DNA of 64,000 nucleotides from Plectrocnemia conspersa (Eukaryota > Arthropoda > Insecta > Trichoptera > Polycentropodidae). Shown one piece after another: positions 50,301 to 64,000 of this stretch (position 1 is its first letter; each line of letters begins with the position of its first letter). The translations under genes and the position numbers were made by a program. The notes below the pieces were generated by a model that saw only the letters and a list, made by a program, of their open reading frames with translations, was not told the DNA's origin and searched no databases. Where the stretch lies: NCBI GenBank assembly GCA_009617715.1, contig VTFK01000242.1:186001-250000 (forward strand), given 5' to 3'.

Positions 50301-53300
50301 TTAATTTAAATTATATTTTAATATATTTTTTTAGTAAAGAGCTTTTTTTTTTAAAAAAAAAAGTCCTGGGTCATAGTAAATAGTAAATCAGGTAAAAATA
50401 ATAGTATGCATAATTTTTACGTTTTGACATTAATCACCCTCTTAACACACGCTCGTTTGTGGCCCGAGAGACGATAAAGGCCCGCTAAAGTAAAGTGACC
50501 CAGATATGAAATTTTAATAAACTGGGTCGACCGTTTGACCGAAAGTGAAAATTTTGGCCGAAAAACAATGAAACAAACGTTGAATAATGAGCACGATATT
50601 CGCTAAATGTCAATGCGATAAGTGTGACCTATATTTTTTGCTCTCGTGGCGTATTTATAAATAAATCACTACAACTTCTTAGCGGTCGAGACCTGCAGAA
50701 AAAGCAGAAAAACAAACTTGTTTTTGCTTTCTAATCGTAAATTTGCTATTAGGTAAATTCATGCTATATTACATAGGACAAATAAAAAAATCGTATAATT
50801 GACTACCAATCTTAAATCTTGCTTGATTAAATTTAATCGAAATAAATTAAAATACACTTACGCCTACATGTACATACTTAAATAATGCATGTATTGCTTC
50901 AATAACAACGAAAAAAATATAAACAGTCCCAAGATCGAATCAAACCGATACAACCAGAAAATCTGCGTCGGAGAAGATAAGATCGAGACTTCGCCCCGGA
51001 TGATGACCCCAACATCAGAGGTCGAAACATTGGGGAGAGAAATGAGGAAAAAATACAAAATTATTTCTTCCGACGCAGATTTTTTGATTGCTTTTTTTTC
51101 GATTCAATCTTCAAATCACGATATAATGTAAGATTGTAATGCATCGTATGTCCATAATAGAAATATGATTGTTGCATAATGCGATTAAATAACCAGTTGT
51201 TTAAACAACTGGTTATTTAATCGCATTCTGTACCTATCTTTTCATTACCAATGAGTCATGTCATGTGTCATGGATTAAGGATGCTGCGACTAAAAATATA
51301 TAAAACATTTTTATCAGCACCCAAGAGGTCCGCCACATTTAGTACAAACGTTTAATACATCTTATAAAAAAAATTAAGGATTATAATAATTTTTCTATCG
51401 TTTTAAAACATTATGATAAATCAACCAAGAAACATACTTATAGATCAAATATATGTTACTGATCTATAAATATACACAACTAATTTATTTAAATACAATT
51501 CAATGGGAAACCCCTTAATTTTTATACCAAAAGAAAAAAAAAGCTTAAGTACTAATTTTAGTACATTTAGATAAAAATCTGGAAAAATAAAATATCAGCA
51601 TTGACATTTGTGATTATTTTTACTATAGTATCCAATGTGGTTAATACTCTATAATGCTGCTTATTATAGCGTTTTTTATGGGTATGAAAATGGGTATTGT
51701 AAAATATTTGTATGGCTCTATTATATGGCGTAGTTCTGAAATAAATTAATTAAATTTAATATCAGAATCCAGATGTCTCCGAGATATTTAACATTCAATT
51801 TTATTTTTGACGTTCTATACGTTGACACAAAATTATGCACTCTCGCAAACGCATAATAAAGTCAAGCCTGTGATTCGTAACATTTTACAAATCAGTGATA
51901 AATAATCACGCATTTAAAGTAGTGAGCCCGCTAGAAATTGCGAAAGCATATAAACCCACTAATCTCCAGAATCGGTGACTTCTATAAGATCAAACTTAAA
52001 TTTGAATATAAACATAAAATGCCCTAACACATATTTATTTAGGGAAATTAGTTTATTTTTAGTAACTTTAGGTCCTTAATTAAGAGTTATAAATAGTCTT
52101 AAATTCGGTAATTTAAATTGTTAATTTAAGTCCATACTTCTATTTTATTTGTATTTCTATTTAACAAAAGATTTTCATATTTTTCTTAAATTTATCTCAT
52201 CAATTATTGCTATTATTATTATTTTATGTTAGTAATATATTATTATAAACTAGAAAATAAGTATAAATCATTCATGTTCCTGTTTTCTTAAACTTGTAGT
52301 AAACTTTTATATAAAAAAACATTTGATTTTCGTTTTATATTACTACACTAATTACTTTGGAGAGGCAGTGATAAAGCTTATATTCGTTTAACTATTATGT
52401 CTCACTCTGTTTAATTGAGATTTATGGTAATCTTCCACCACTCGAAATAGACAAGTTGTTTTCGCAGAAGCCGAACGTTAATTTACTTCCCAAAGATAAT
52501 TTTAAACGTGATTAGATTATTTTTCAAACATGTTATTAAATCAAAAAGTTGATAGTTTTTTCAACTTCCAACTCTTCCAAAAATCTTTGACTTTTTGATT
52601 CCCAGCTTCGCCTCTCCATACCGCTTTATGCCGCAGAGAAAATCGTATCAAAAAAGTGTAAATTTAAAAATTCATATTAAATAGGTGTATTATCAAATAT
52701 TATTTGATATTTCCGAAAATAATGTATGTTTCCATCTTAACTGGTTTTGGTGTATGTTTGTATTAACAAACATGACCATTACGTAATCCGCTTTTATGAA
52801 TTATTTATATAAAATAAAAATATATATTTATTTAATAGAGGTATAGAATTCGTCGAAATCTATAAAATAATTTCGAAGCTATATTTATGTCAGGTCTTTG
52901 AATCTTTAAATCACAGCTAATTTATTTGTTTGTCCATCCTATGCTTAATTGAATATGTGCCCAATATAATAATATGTGAATTTGAGTGAAATACATACAT
53001 TAAAATATATATGTAAGTAGTATTTAACTGAAATATAAAAAAAAACATAATGAAAATTAATTTTTTGAATCGTACTTTTATTAAAAATATGTCTTATTTG
53101 CTATTTCAGTCATTTTAACTTCTAACCTTTTATCGTGTTTAATTTTAACTGTGTTATTTTAATTGAAAAGTCACATGATAGCATACGTAGTTTTTTACTT
53201 ACGTTCGAAGGCAGCACTAATACATCCTCGACGTGCTCTGGATAGCCGATATCTTGACTTTGACATTGGCTAACGATGACGATCAAAAAAAAACAAAATG

Positions 53301-53313
53301 TCGAGCGCGTCAT
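47331..53313 (-). CDS. Secreted cysteine-rich protein, DUF4789-like (paralogue A)
   Basis: Three exons: 53313-53203, 48564-48468, 47797-47331; 675 nt, about 224 residues. Exon 1 encodes a signal peptide (MTRSTFCFFLIVIVSQC) and a short linker. Exon 2 begins a cysteine module ending YVCDCRPG. Exon 3 continues GYIFNTDDEACYAAF, EKGPC, a VCKYDHC pair, NNCVKLGAACD and VVECLG, then a Pro/Thr-rich linker and a tail with two more cysteine pairs. The C-x-C-x-x-GY...CY...GPC pattern matches what I know of DUF4789-type insect proteins; their role is unknown. Intron phases are 0 and 1, the same as in paralogue B. It likely acts outside the cell; the even number of cysteines suggests disulfides. The family name is from memory. 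Confidence 0.85.
48849..48998 (+). pseudogene. Possible C-terminal scrap of an unidentified protein
   Basis: An open frame ends in an acidic, coding-looking stretch (VQVDDYELSQANLDEQDQIQ then DWQDLFDH and a stop). It looks like a protein C-terminus, perhaps from a DNA transposon, in the intron of an opposite-strand gene. No upstream continuation was found, so it may also be chance. Confidence 0.2.
49696..49710 (+). repeat. Poly-C run (15 bases)
   Basis: Fifteen consecutive C in strongly AT-rich surroundings, within an intron. Prone to length error in sequencing and to length polymorphism. Confidence 0.9.
50928..51115. mobile_element. Small inverted-repeat (foldback/MITE-like) element
   Basis: The left arm (AAGATCGAATCAAACCGA...AAAATCTGCGTCGGAGAAGATAA) and the reverse complement of the right arm (AAGATTGAATCGAAA...AAAATCTGCGTCGGAAGAAATAA) align over about 50 bp. 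The middle has an inner inverted pair CCCCAACA / CATTGGGG. No coding capacity; target duplication not clear. Confidence 0.6.
51178..51227. repeat. Perfect 50-bp palindrome without spacer
   Basis: Each 25-bp arm is the exact reverse complement of the other, meeting at 51202/51203 in GTTTAAAC. Outer bases AATGCGATTAAATAACC / GGTTATTTAATCGCATT. The match ends abruptly at both sides (T at 51177, C at 51228). Could be a recent foldback insertion or an assembly/library artefact. Confidence 0.9.
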
Positions 53314-55123
53314 CTTCTCACGGAATACGAATACAAACTGACCAAATGAGAATCATCGGCCATCGGCCAATCGGCGGTCGGTAGAGAGACATTACGACAA
53401 TGGTGGATTGGGAATTTCACAGACGTATAATTCCGTGAACATGCAGTGATTTTGAACTACTGAATGGCTCTAAAACCCAAACAAATATGAAAATTGATCG
53501 TCATTTTTCATTTCGATTGACGTTTAAAATTTGGCCCAAAATGGGTCAAAAAAGCGTTCAACGTATTTCAAATTTGACAGATAGATAGATTTAGATAATT
53601 ATTATAATCGTATTAGTTATAAACATTCTTCTGGTACAAATTTGAATCTTAAGCGTTCATTTTCTGGCCATGATGATATTGCTTGATCCGGTCAGACGGG
53701 TTCTGCAAGCGGAAATTCCGCAAAGAATTGTCCGAAAAGGAATAGTCGGTCAAAAGGGTCAAGCGTAAAACATTAAACAAATAAAATTTAACTAAAATTC
53801 CATTAAAATATTATATTTTTGTAGTATTTATAAATAAAAACCACATCAATAATATACACTGTACACAAATAATATTACTTTATTTATATATTATAATTAC
53901 ACGCTGATTAAAACTAAATTTGATTACGTTTTTATGATTGATCACAATAAACGTTAATGCGTAGTATATATTTAATAATTTAACTTTGAGAATTAAAATA
54001 AATATAAAATAGACTTTTTTACAAATATATTTTTTCCCATACTAAAGGAGTAAATTTTTAAGTTCATCTACAACAATGCTTTTTAAATTACAGCCTTATT
54101 TTGTCATCTACTCACGCGTCCACTTCATGTAAATTACTTTACATCTGTAAAAAAAAGTAGTAAAATTCTCAAAAAATTCACTTTATGTTATTTTTAATTT
54201 TACATTACATACATTATTTTAAATTTGAAAATTGGCATAAAAAACTAAATTTAAAAAATAACCTTGATTTTTGTGACATTAACTTTCTTATCTGGTATTT
54301 GAAATCATGCGTTTTTTTAATAGAACATCTTGTGATAATTAACATAAGCTGGATGAGTGAACAGATGACAAAACGCTATAATTCGTCCCGAATTCTATGT
54401 ATAACAATATGTATGTTTTAAAAGATATTATAATATATTTTTATTTTGAATTTAATATAATTTTAAAGAACTCAAATTATTTTTTTTATAAACCATTACC
54501 CAAGTGAATTTATAGTATTTTATTTTTCAAGGAATTGGTTTTCGCAAATCTAACGTCGTTTTTTGTTGTAGTCAATTATATCATTATACGTTTTTTGCAG
54601 TACTATAAATTTATTTAGTAAAATCTATGTTATCAAAAAACTATACTTAATAGATTTGATCCTATAACTTTATATGTGTAAATCTGATAAATTAATCTTC
54701 ATGGCAAATAAAGTAAAAATTAAATTGAATATCAGAAAAATAATAAAATTTCTAAGAAGACAATATAACGAAATTCTATGCATAACAACAAAATACTAAC
54801 TATTTAAAAAAATACGAGTCACTTATATCACAATCAATCATTAAAATGTAATTAAACATAATTTCGGAATATTTCATCAAAGGATAAGTTATCTAATGTC
54901 TAATAAATATTTTGCTTATATCACGATCGAATTTTAAATATAAATAAAATTATTTTATTGTGCTAAAAAAAGTTAGAAATTGTTGTACAGAATATATAAA
55001 CATAAAGCTTGAAATCTTGGGATCGGGGTCATTCCGAGAGACTCGTCGTTTTGAGTCCGCGACTTTCGAAAAGTCGTTGAATCTTTAAATGTATTACACC
55101 GATCCACTTTTGGCGCATCTTTG
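53314..55123. other. Intergenic spacer between the two secreted-protein paralogues
   Basis: 1.8 kb. The part next to paralogue A (53314-53480, read on the minus strand) is its probable promoter and is somewhat GC-richer, with GGCCGATGGCCGATG-like short repeats (about 53350-53385 on the plus strand). The rest is AT-rich with no gene. Confidence 0.5.
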
Positions 55124-58703
<3,580 letters not shown>

Positions 58704-60199
58704 TATTGTTGTATATTATGTCGATTTAACTGATTGATTTAATGTATTGTTAATACTGTGAACTGATTCTTACGAGTAATGCACGAGCACTGAAAATGGA
58801 ATTAATCATATTTTGCGGTATGTACTCGTGAGTATTCAGTGTTGACGGACTAATAAGTTGTTTAATTATAATTTAATTGAATATTTTTATCTAGCAGTTA
58901 TGTATTTTTAAACAACAACAGTCGATTAGTATATTTATTGTATTCGGATATTGTTATTAATATACTGAAATAGTTTATATTTTTTTTAATTAGTGGATTC
59001 CACTAGAATGACTATAAAAAAGTCCCAAGAATTTTAAATAGAACATTGCACAGTCTAAATTCTGCGCAACAAACAAAATAAATAGAATAATAGTCTCCAA
59101 ATTCACATAAACCGAAAATTAATCGTTAACCCTAAAGGGCGGAAGAGTTTAGGTGCTTATTTTTTTAGCACTACACCACTGTTTAATACAGTGTCAGAAG
59201 TTTGTATACGCACAATTCGTTTACGAGTGCTGGTGGGACTAAGAAATGTCATTTGACATCCAAAATGACATTTTTCCGAAGTGACCTTTTTTAGCTCTCG
59301 CAGCATTCCGAAATAAACAAATATTTTCGAGACAACCTTTTTTTGAACCTGTGGTACTAAATATCCTTGGGCCGGCTTTACTTTTATAATACTGGAATAC
59401 TAAGTATATAAAAATAATATTGGCCAATTTAAAACATTTTTTAAAAATTAGGCGGTATGAAATTTTAAAAAATATTAGAAAAGGAGCACAAATCGTATAA
59501 ATAATTTTTAATTCCTAATTTATGATTATTCTGAATTTATAATTATTCTGGAACAATTTAAAAATTGCAAAGTTTTTTTTAATTATTTAAATAAATAATA
59601 AGTATCGCTAAACAATCATGTCTTACCAAGAGATTAAATAGTGCTTTGCATTTTAAACTGCAATTCGGTTCCATTATGCATTATAAATTACTCGTAAAAG
59701 CATGAGGTATTTCTTCCACGCCAGAATGCTTATAAGTATTTAAAATTCCACCTTTACAAAAATTAGCTTTTGAATTTTATCACGCATAAAATTATTTACT
59801 TTAGTCAAAATTGAGCATTATTTTTAGTCAAAATTTAATAAAGCTGTGAAAATATTCTAGTATTGAATAGTAAAAAAAAACCCTACTTTTGTTTATTTTA
59901 AATAAAATTATATTAAAACTGTACATTTCAATAATAGTGATCTAAAAAACTATTTATTATTAAATTATAATTAATGGGCGCCGTTTTAATTATAAAATAA
60001 ATAAATTTAACGAGAACCGTTAGAGTCGCTCGTTACATCGAGATACTCGTAATTGTGATTGTTTTGCGCAAGTGACAGCAGCGAATCGGGCGTTTTGACA
60101 GGACGACTGCCGGTCGGGGTTCGGGGGCTCCGGGGCTCTGGCTCGTCGGCCAGAGGGGCCAGCTGCGCCGCCGAATGCCTCTGCCTTCCCGCCGGAGAC
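58704..60199. other. Divergent intergenic region between paralogue B and RALGAPA
   Basis: 1.5 kb holding both promoters. Most is AT-rich; the last 190 bp (60010-60199) is GC- and CpG-richer and is the likely 5' UTR/promoter of RALGAPA. No TATA box can be assigned with confidence. Confidence 0.5.
60010..60199 (+). promoter_or_regulatory. GC/CpG-rich 5' UTR and probable promoter of RALGAPA
   Basis: Composition shifts sharply to GC-rich just before the RALGAPA ATG at 60200 and back again after exon 1. This fits a CpG-rich housekeeping-type promoter or 5' UTR. A 64-codon frame also runs in antisense (60201 to 60007), sharing the CATG with the sense start. Confidence 0.45.
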
Positions 60200-63100
60200 A
60201 TGTTTATCAAAAAGTCGCACCAAGATGTCAAAAGTCCTCGGTCAAAATTCAGGACTCGAGGAAGGACTCCGCCACCAGGCTGAAGCACCTCAAGATCGTC
60301 CTAGGTACTCATTTTCACCCTTCTATTGCATTTACATTTCTTGTAGTCTGTCACGCCCCCACTCGTGTGCGTGTCGGCGCAAAAACATCGCCAAACTCGA
60401 TACTTCATACAAATACATATATTGTTTGCTCATCGCCCTCGGTTCAGATGCGCAAATATTGCCATTCGACATTACCACCAAACGTTATGTAAACAATTTT
60501 TTTTTGACCCAATTATTATTTTTTACAGAACATTATGAGAGCGAAGAGGCGAAGAACTACTTCGAATCTAACTTTAGTCACATCTATTTTATACTCTACG
60601 ACAACTTCACGCAAGCCGAGAACAACTTGCGACAGAAAGGTTCGTAGCTCGCTTGTTATTGAACTTGTATTTATTTATTATTATATAATAGTAATTACAC
60701 CTATTAAATCACTTTAATTATGTAAATAGTAGTAAATCACTGTTTATCGATATTACGTCGTATAATGTATTTAAATTTTCGATTAACATATTCTTATTAT
60801 TTCACTAATATATTTTTTCTCTGCTGTTCCAATATGCAGAGCTGTCTTTTCACTTGGGTGAGTGGCAATGTTATATAATATATTTTGCATGTTATTTTTC
60901 ACACGTTATGCATGACAATATTAGATAGTCGATTTATATTTATTTTTATATATTTATTGTCATTATCGATTTGTTTTAATACATTGTATAATTATTACAG
61001 TGCACAAAGCAGGAAGAGAAGAACTCGAAAGTGTGCTTGTTTTATTGGAAAAAGTATTATGTTTATTACCGAGTTGATCGGAAGAAGATGGCAACTTCAT
61101 TCCCTTACTAGGATATTTTCTAAATTATTGCATAGAGGCAATTCGCAAAGATTAAGAGCCGAAGCTATCAGGTAATTCTAATAATATTTATGATAAAATA
61201 ATTATGGACTCCCAAGGCAAAAACATATTTCGCAAAATCTTTCAAATAAACCCACTCTATAAGCCAAATATTATGCTTCCAACTGGAATTAAAGTAATAA
61301 AAAAAATTTTTTTTAACAAATAAATTTGTTTTCAAGTTGATATTTATAATTTAGCTAACTGTATATACTTCATCCAAAACAATCTGTTTTTATAATAATA
61401 TATGTGACTTAATATTAATTTAATTGTTTTGAAGCTTTTTTTACAACCATTATGTCTCATTTTCTTGTAACTATGTTTTTATCACCTAACTTGGGGTCTT
61501 CAATTCTTGAGCCATCTAACTGTATATATATTTTAGGTACTTCCTACTTTGGTATCAATCACTGGGAGAAAATGCACCGCCTGAAGTTCACTACATGTTT
61601 GCGACCCTCGTGCCCGGTTTTCCGGAACCGAAAAATTTGTCTAGAGATCAATCAGGGAAAGCTCCGACCAGAGATGTGCCTCAAGAGACTCTGGAATACA
61701 ACATAACCAACATCTTGCAGCATCCGAATTTTTCTTCAACGGACACGCCCAGCAAGAGAATTTCCGTCCTTCAAGATGCAAACGTCAAGCTACCCAATGC
61801 TTCCGGAACCATATTTCACGATACTCACGTATTGAATCCTGTCCAAGCTGTCGATATCCTTCCACTTTTACCGGCCGGCAGTCATGAAAAAGTCTTCGAC
61901 AATGAATCTAAATACTTCCTCGAGATTCTCCTGGAAGCGATGGCTGCCACCGTGACGAAGATCCACTGGAGAGATAGATCACATTCCAAAGCTATGAAAA
62001 ATTTTATATTTCTCCTGGAAAAATTTAAAACCTACTACTTACCGCACATATGTCCACAGTTTGATTATAACAGTTCGCTCTATCATCCTAATCTCGGTAA
62101 TTATATTTAAATAATATACTATCTCTTATTTAGTAGTTTTCTTATATATTTTTTTTTAATAGAACTACCGTCGCAACATGCTGTCTTAGAAGACGACTAC
62201 GTTATATGTAGAGTCACGTTAATCAAGTGGATCACTAACTATATGCACGTAACCAAAAAACAACCCAGCGAATCATCTCTGGTACCGTCTTCCTTGTCCT
62301 CGGTTCAAACTCACGGAGCCAGTTCGATGTCGACGACCTCGTTGAACCATCAACATCAATTTAGTTCTCTCACAAGTCATAGCGAAGAGTCGGAACAGTC
62401 TTTCACTGTTAGTACGGCGGGAGACATATATAGAGGCGCGTCGTTAGACCAAAATGTCACACACCAAAGTATAGATTCAGGTATACCATCGAATACATAA
62501 AAAGTACATAAAAAAGTGAAATTACTTAACATTATATGTATCTATTTACAGAATCTAACACTGAAGAAATTAACGGTATTGCTGTAGTGCGAGATGTACT
62601 TAATTCCTCTCGCGATTATATTAATTTTACTCATGAAATACTACGACAGGCTTTCCTTCTGCCGTTTTCTCATTCCGCCGTCATTAGACGCGTCATCACT
62701 GTTTATAAGAATTGGATTCAAATGAACGTAAGTCATAATGAAAATAATACATACATAATTCACAAATATTACTACAAAGTGAATCTTTTTAAAGAATTTT
62801 CTATGTTTTTCACAAAAAGTTCAGTTGCATTATTTGTATTTTTTTATGTAATCATTCCGTTTTTCATACCCAAACTCCATAGAATCTTGTTTCAGTTAAT
62901 TTCAGTTTATTTTTGGCCAAATACTTTAAGGGTGGATTCTTTTCTACATTTATGTCGCTCTTTTTTCCGTAATAAAATGCATTCCTTCGCCCATATGCAA
63001 TTGTTAAATCAATCAATGGAATATTAAAACCATGCCTCTTTGTAGAGATCATCTCTTTATATTTATTTTCCTTGGTATCTATTGAAAGAAAAATAATATG

Positions 63101-63965
63101 TTTACATTTTTGATGTAACAATATTTCTGAATCGTTGGTTATACATTTACATTTCGTATTATTTATATTCAGTTCTCTGAAATCCCTCCATTTTTATTGG
63201 AGAGCACGCACAGCAACACCAGCGGCATCGGAAGTACTTATGCCATGCACGATGTAATGGTTCCCTCAAGAAAGCTTCGTAACGATTCGTATCTAGGTGC
63301 AATACACAAGGATAATCATTTAGTGAGGGCAGGCCTTCAGGTATTAACAATCTCCATTACAATAATATTTAACAAATCATTATCGCTTTATATAATATTT
63401 CAGAAAGTGTTTCAAGTATTCATGACACAAGCTGCTAATGTTTTTCTATGTCTGCCGAGTCCGCCGCCAGCCGGTAGTGGAATAACACAACAACAACTTT
63501 TAGAGGAGCAAACCGACATTTGCAAAAGAGTGATAAATATTTATAGATATATGGTGATGTGGACTACAATGGACACTCACACCTGGTCCGTGATAAATCT
63601 CCTAAAATACCCTGAAATTATACAATAATTATTATTATTTAATTTACTTGTCTTATTTTTTTTTCAGGGAACAATTACTTGTAGTATTATTGCAAATAAC
63701 GTCGCTCGTACTTAATAGGATTCCACCAAAACGGAAGCATGATACGCTTGGTAAATATACAATCAAAATATTGATGAAAACTAATTGATATTTTATTTGA
63801 AATGTAATTATAGGTGGATCTTTAGCATCAGCCATGTTTCAAACGTTGATAGTTACATGGATTAAAGCCAATCTGAATGTGACCGTTAAGCCTGAGTTGT
63901 GGCAAAGCTTCATGGACGTCTTGGCCAGACTGACCCATTGGGAGGATCTCGTGAAAGAATGGACC
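60200..63965 (+). CDS. RALGAPA: Ral GTPase-activating protein subunit alpha, N-terminal part (partial at the right edge; two apparent 1-base deletions)
   Basis: Catalytic subunit of the RalGAP complex, which switches off Ral GTPases. Exons: 60200-60304, 60529-60639, 61001-61171, 61537-62096, 62163-62480, 62552-62727, 63173-63340, 63404-63585, 63668-63750, 63814-63965, then out of the window. Landmarks known from vertebrate RALGAPA include MFIKKSHQDVK at the start, TRLKHLKIV, FSHIYFILYDNF, RRWQLHSL, REAFLLP-like RQAFLLPFSHSAVIRR, and MFQTLIVTWIKANLNV. The catalytic GAP domain lies beyond the window. Exons 1 and 3 are each one base short of the phase their junctions need: frame shifts after the Val of HQDV (AAAA at 60230-60233 where five are expected) and after LLP (about 61068-61072). 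An upstream ATG at 60175 would restore exon 1 only. Exons 4-10 are intact, so sequencing errors are the likeliest cause. Confidence 0.92.
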
Positions 63966-64000
63966 GTAAGACCTTCTCATTTTTCTTATGCATTATATCA

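Larger units (their letters stand above)
48565..53202 (-). other. 4.6 kb first intron of paralogue A
   Basis: Phase-0 intron, AT-rich. It includes a possible pseudogene scrap (48849-48998), a 15-C run (49696-49710), an inverted-repeat element (about 50928-51115) and a perfect palindrome (51178-51227). The 117-codon frame at 49644-49997 crosses the poly-C run and has no recognisable family. The rest shows nothing I can name. Confidence 0.6.

Noticed and set aside
62536..63027. 163-codon open frame
   Set aside because: Only its first part (62552-62727) is a RALGAPA exon; the rest reads through the intron donor GTAAGT into hydrophobic low-complexity sequence.

Overview
This window is from an AT-rich animal genome, most likely an insect. 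The genes have short GT-AG introns with T-rich acceptors. Two genes belong to a cysteine-rich secreted family that I associate with insects (DUF4789-like). Scattered copies of hAT, piggyBac-like, mariner, LINE and SINE elements fill the spaces. I cannot place it to order.

Five protein-coding genes are supported. (1) 1-10516, plus strand: the 3' half of an axonemal outer-arm dynein heavy chain of the beta type (DNAH9/11/17 class), from the end of AAA2 or start of AAA3 through AAA4, the microtubule-binding stalk, AAA5, AAA6 and the C-terminal domain to the stop. (2) 11406-30623, minus strand: a 7-exon, about 1436-residue ankyrin-repeat protein with a very charged tail and a 13.4 kb intron, convergent with the dynein gene. 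(3) 47331-53313 and (4) 55124-58703, both minus: two tandem paralogues encoding small secreted cysteine-rich proteins, with identical three-exon layout and intron phases. (5) 60200 to the window end, plus strand: the first ten exons of the alpha catalytic subunit of the Ral GTPase-activating complex (RALGAPA). Exon/phase arithmetic shows one missing base in each of exons 1 and 3.

The stretches between and inside genes (15.5-28.8, 30.6-47.3, 48.6-53.2, 55.5-58.5 kb) are mostly noncoding and rich in mobile-element remains. Three non-autonomous hAT elements keep near-matching 8-bp target-site duplications (22660-23177, 38705-39546, 57482-58141). A piggyBac-like MITE with TTAA flanks lies in a dynein intron. 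A 1.46 kb element at 30870-32330 has about 200-bp inverted arms and subterminal 15-bp repeats. There is a broken jockey-like LINE and a 3'-tail-only copy of the same family, RT relics of other LINEs, a decayed mariner transposase, and several tRNA-derived SINE-like copies. A perfect 50-bp spacer-free palindrome lies at 51178-51227. Several GC-richer islands in the noncoding stretches could be regulatory or first exons, and two short ORFs within or beside such islands are flagged as possible microproteins.

I see no operon, CRISPR array, rRNA or functional tRNA gene. The neighbouring genes do not form a pathway. The dynein acts in cilia and flagella, RALGAPA in Ral/TOR-linked signalling, and the two secreted proteins are a local tandem duplication.
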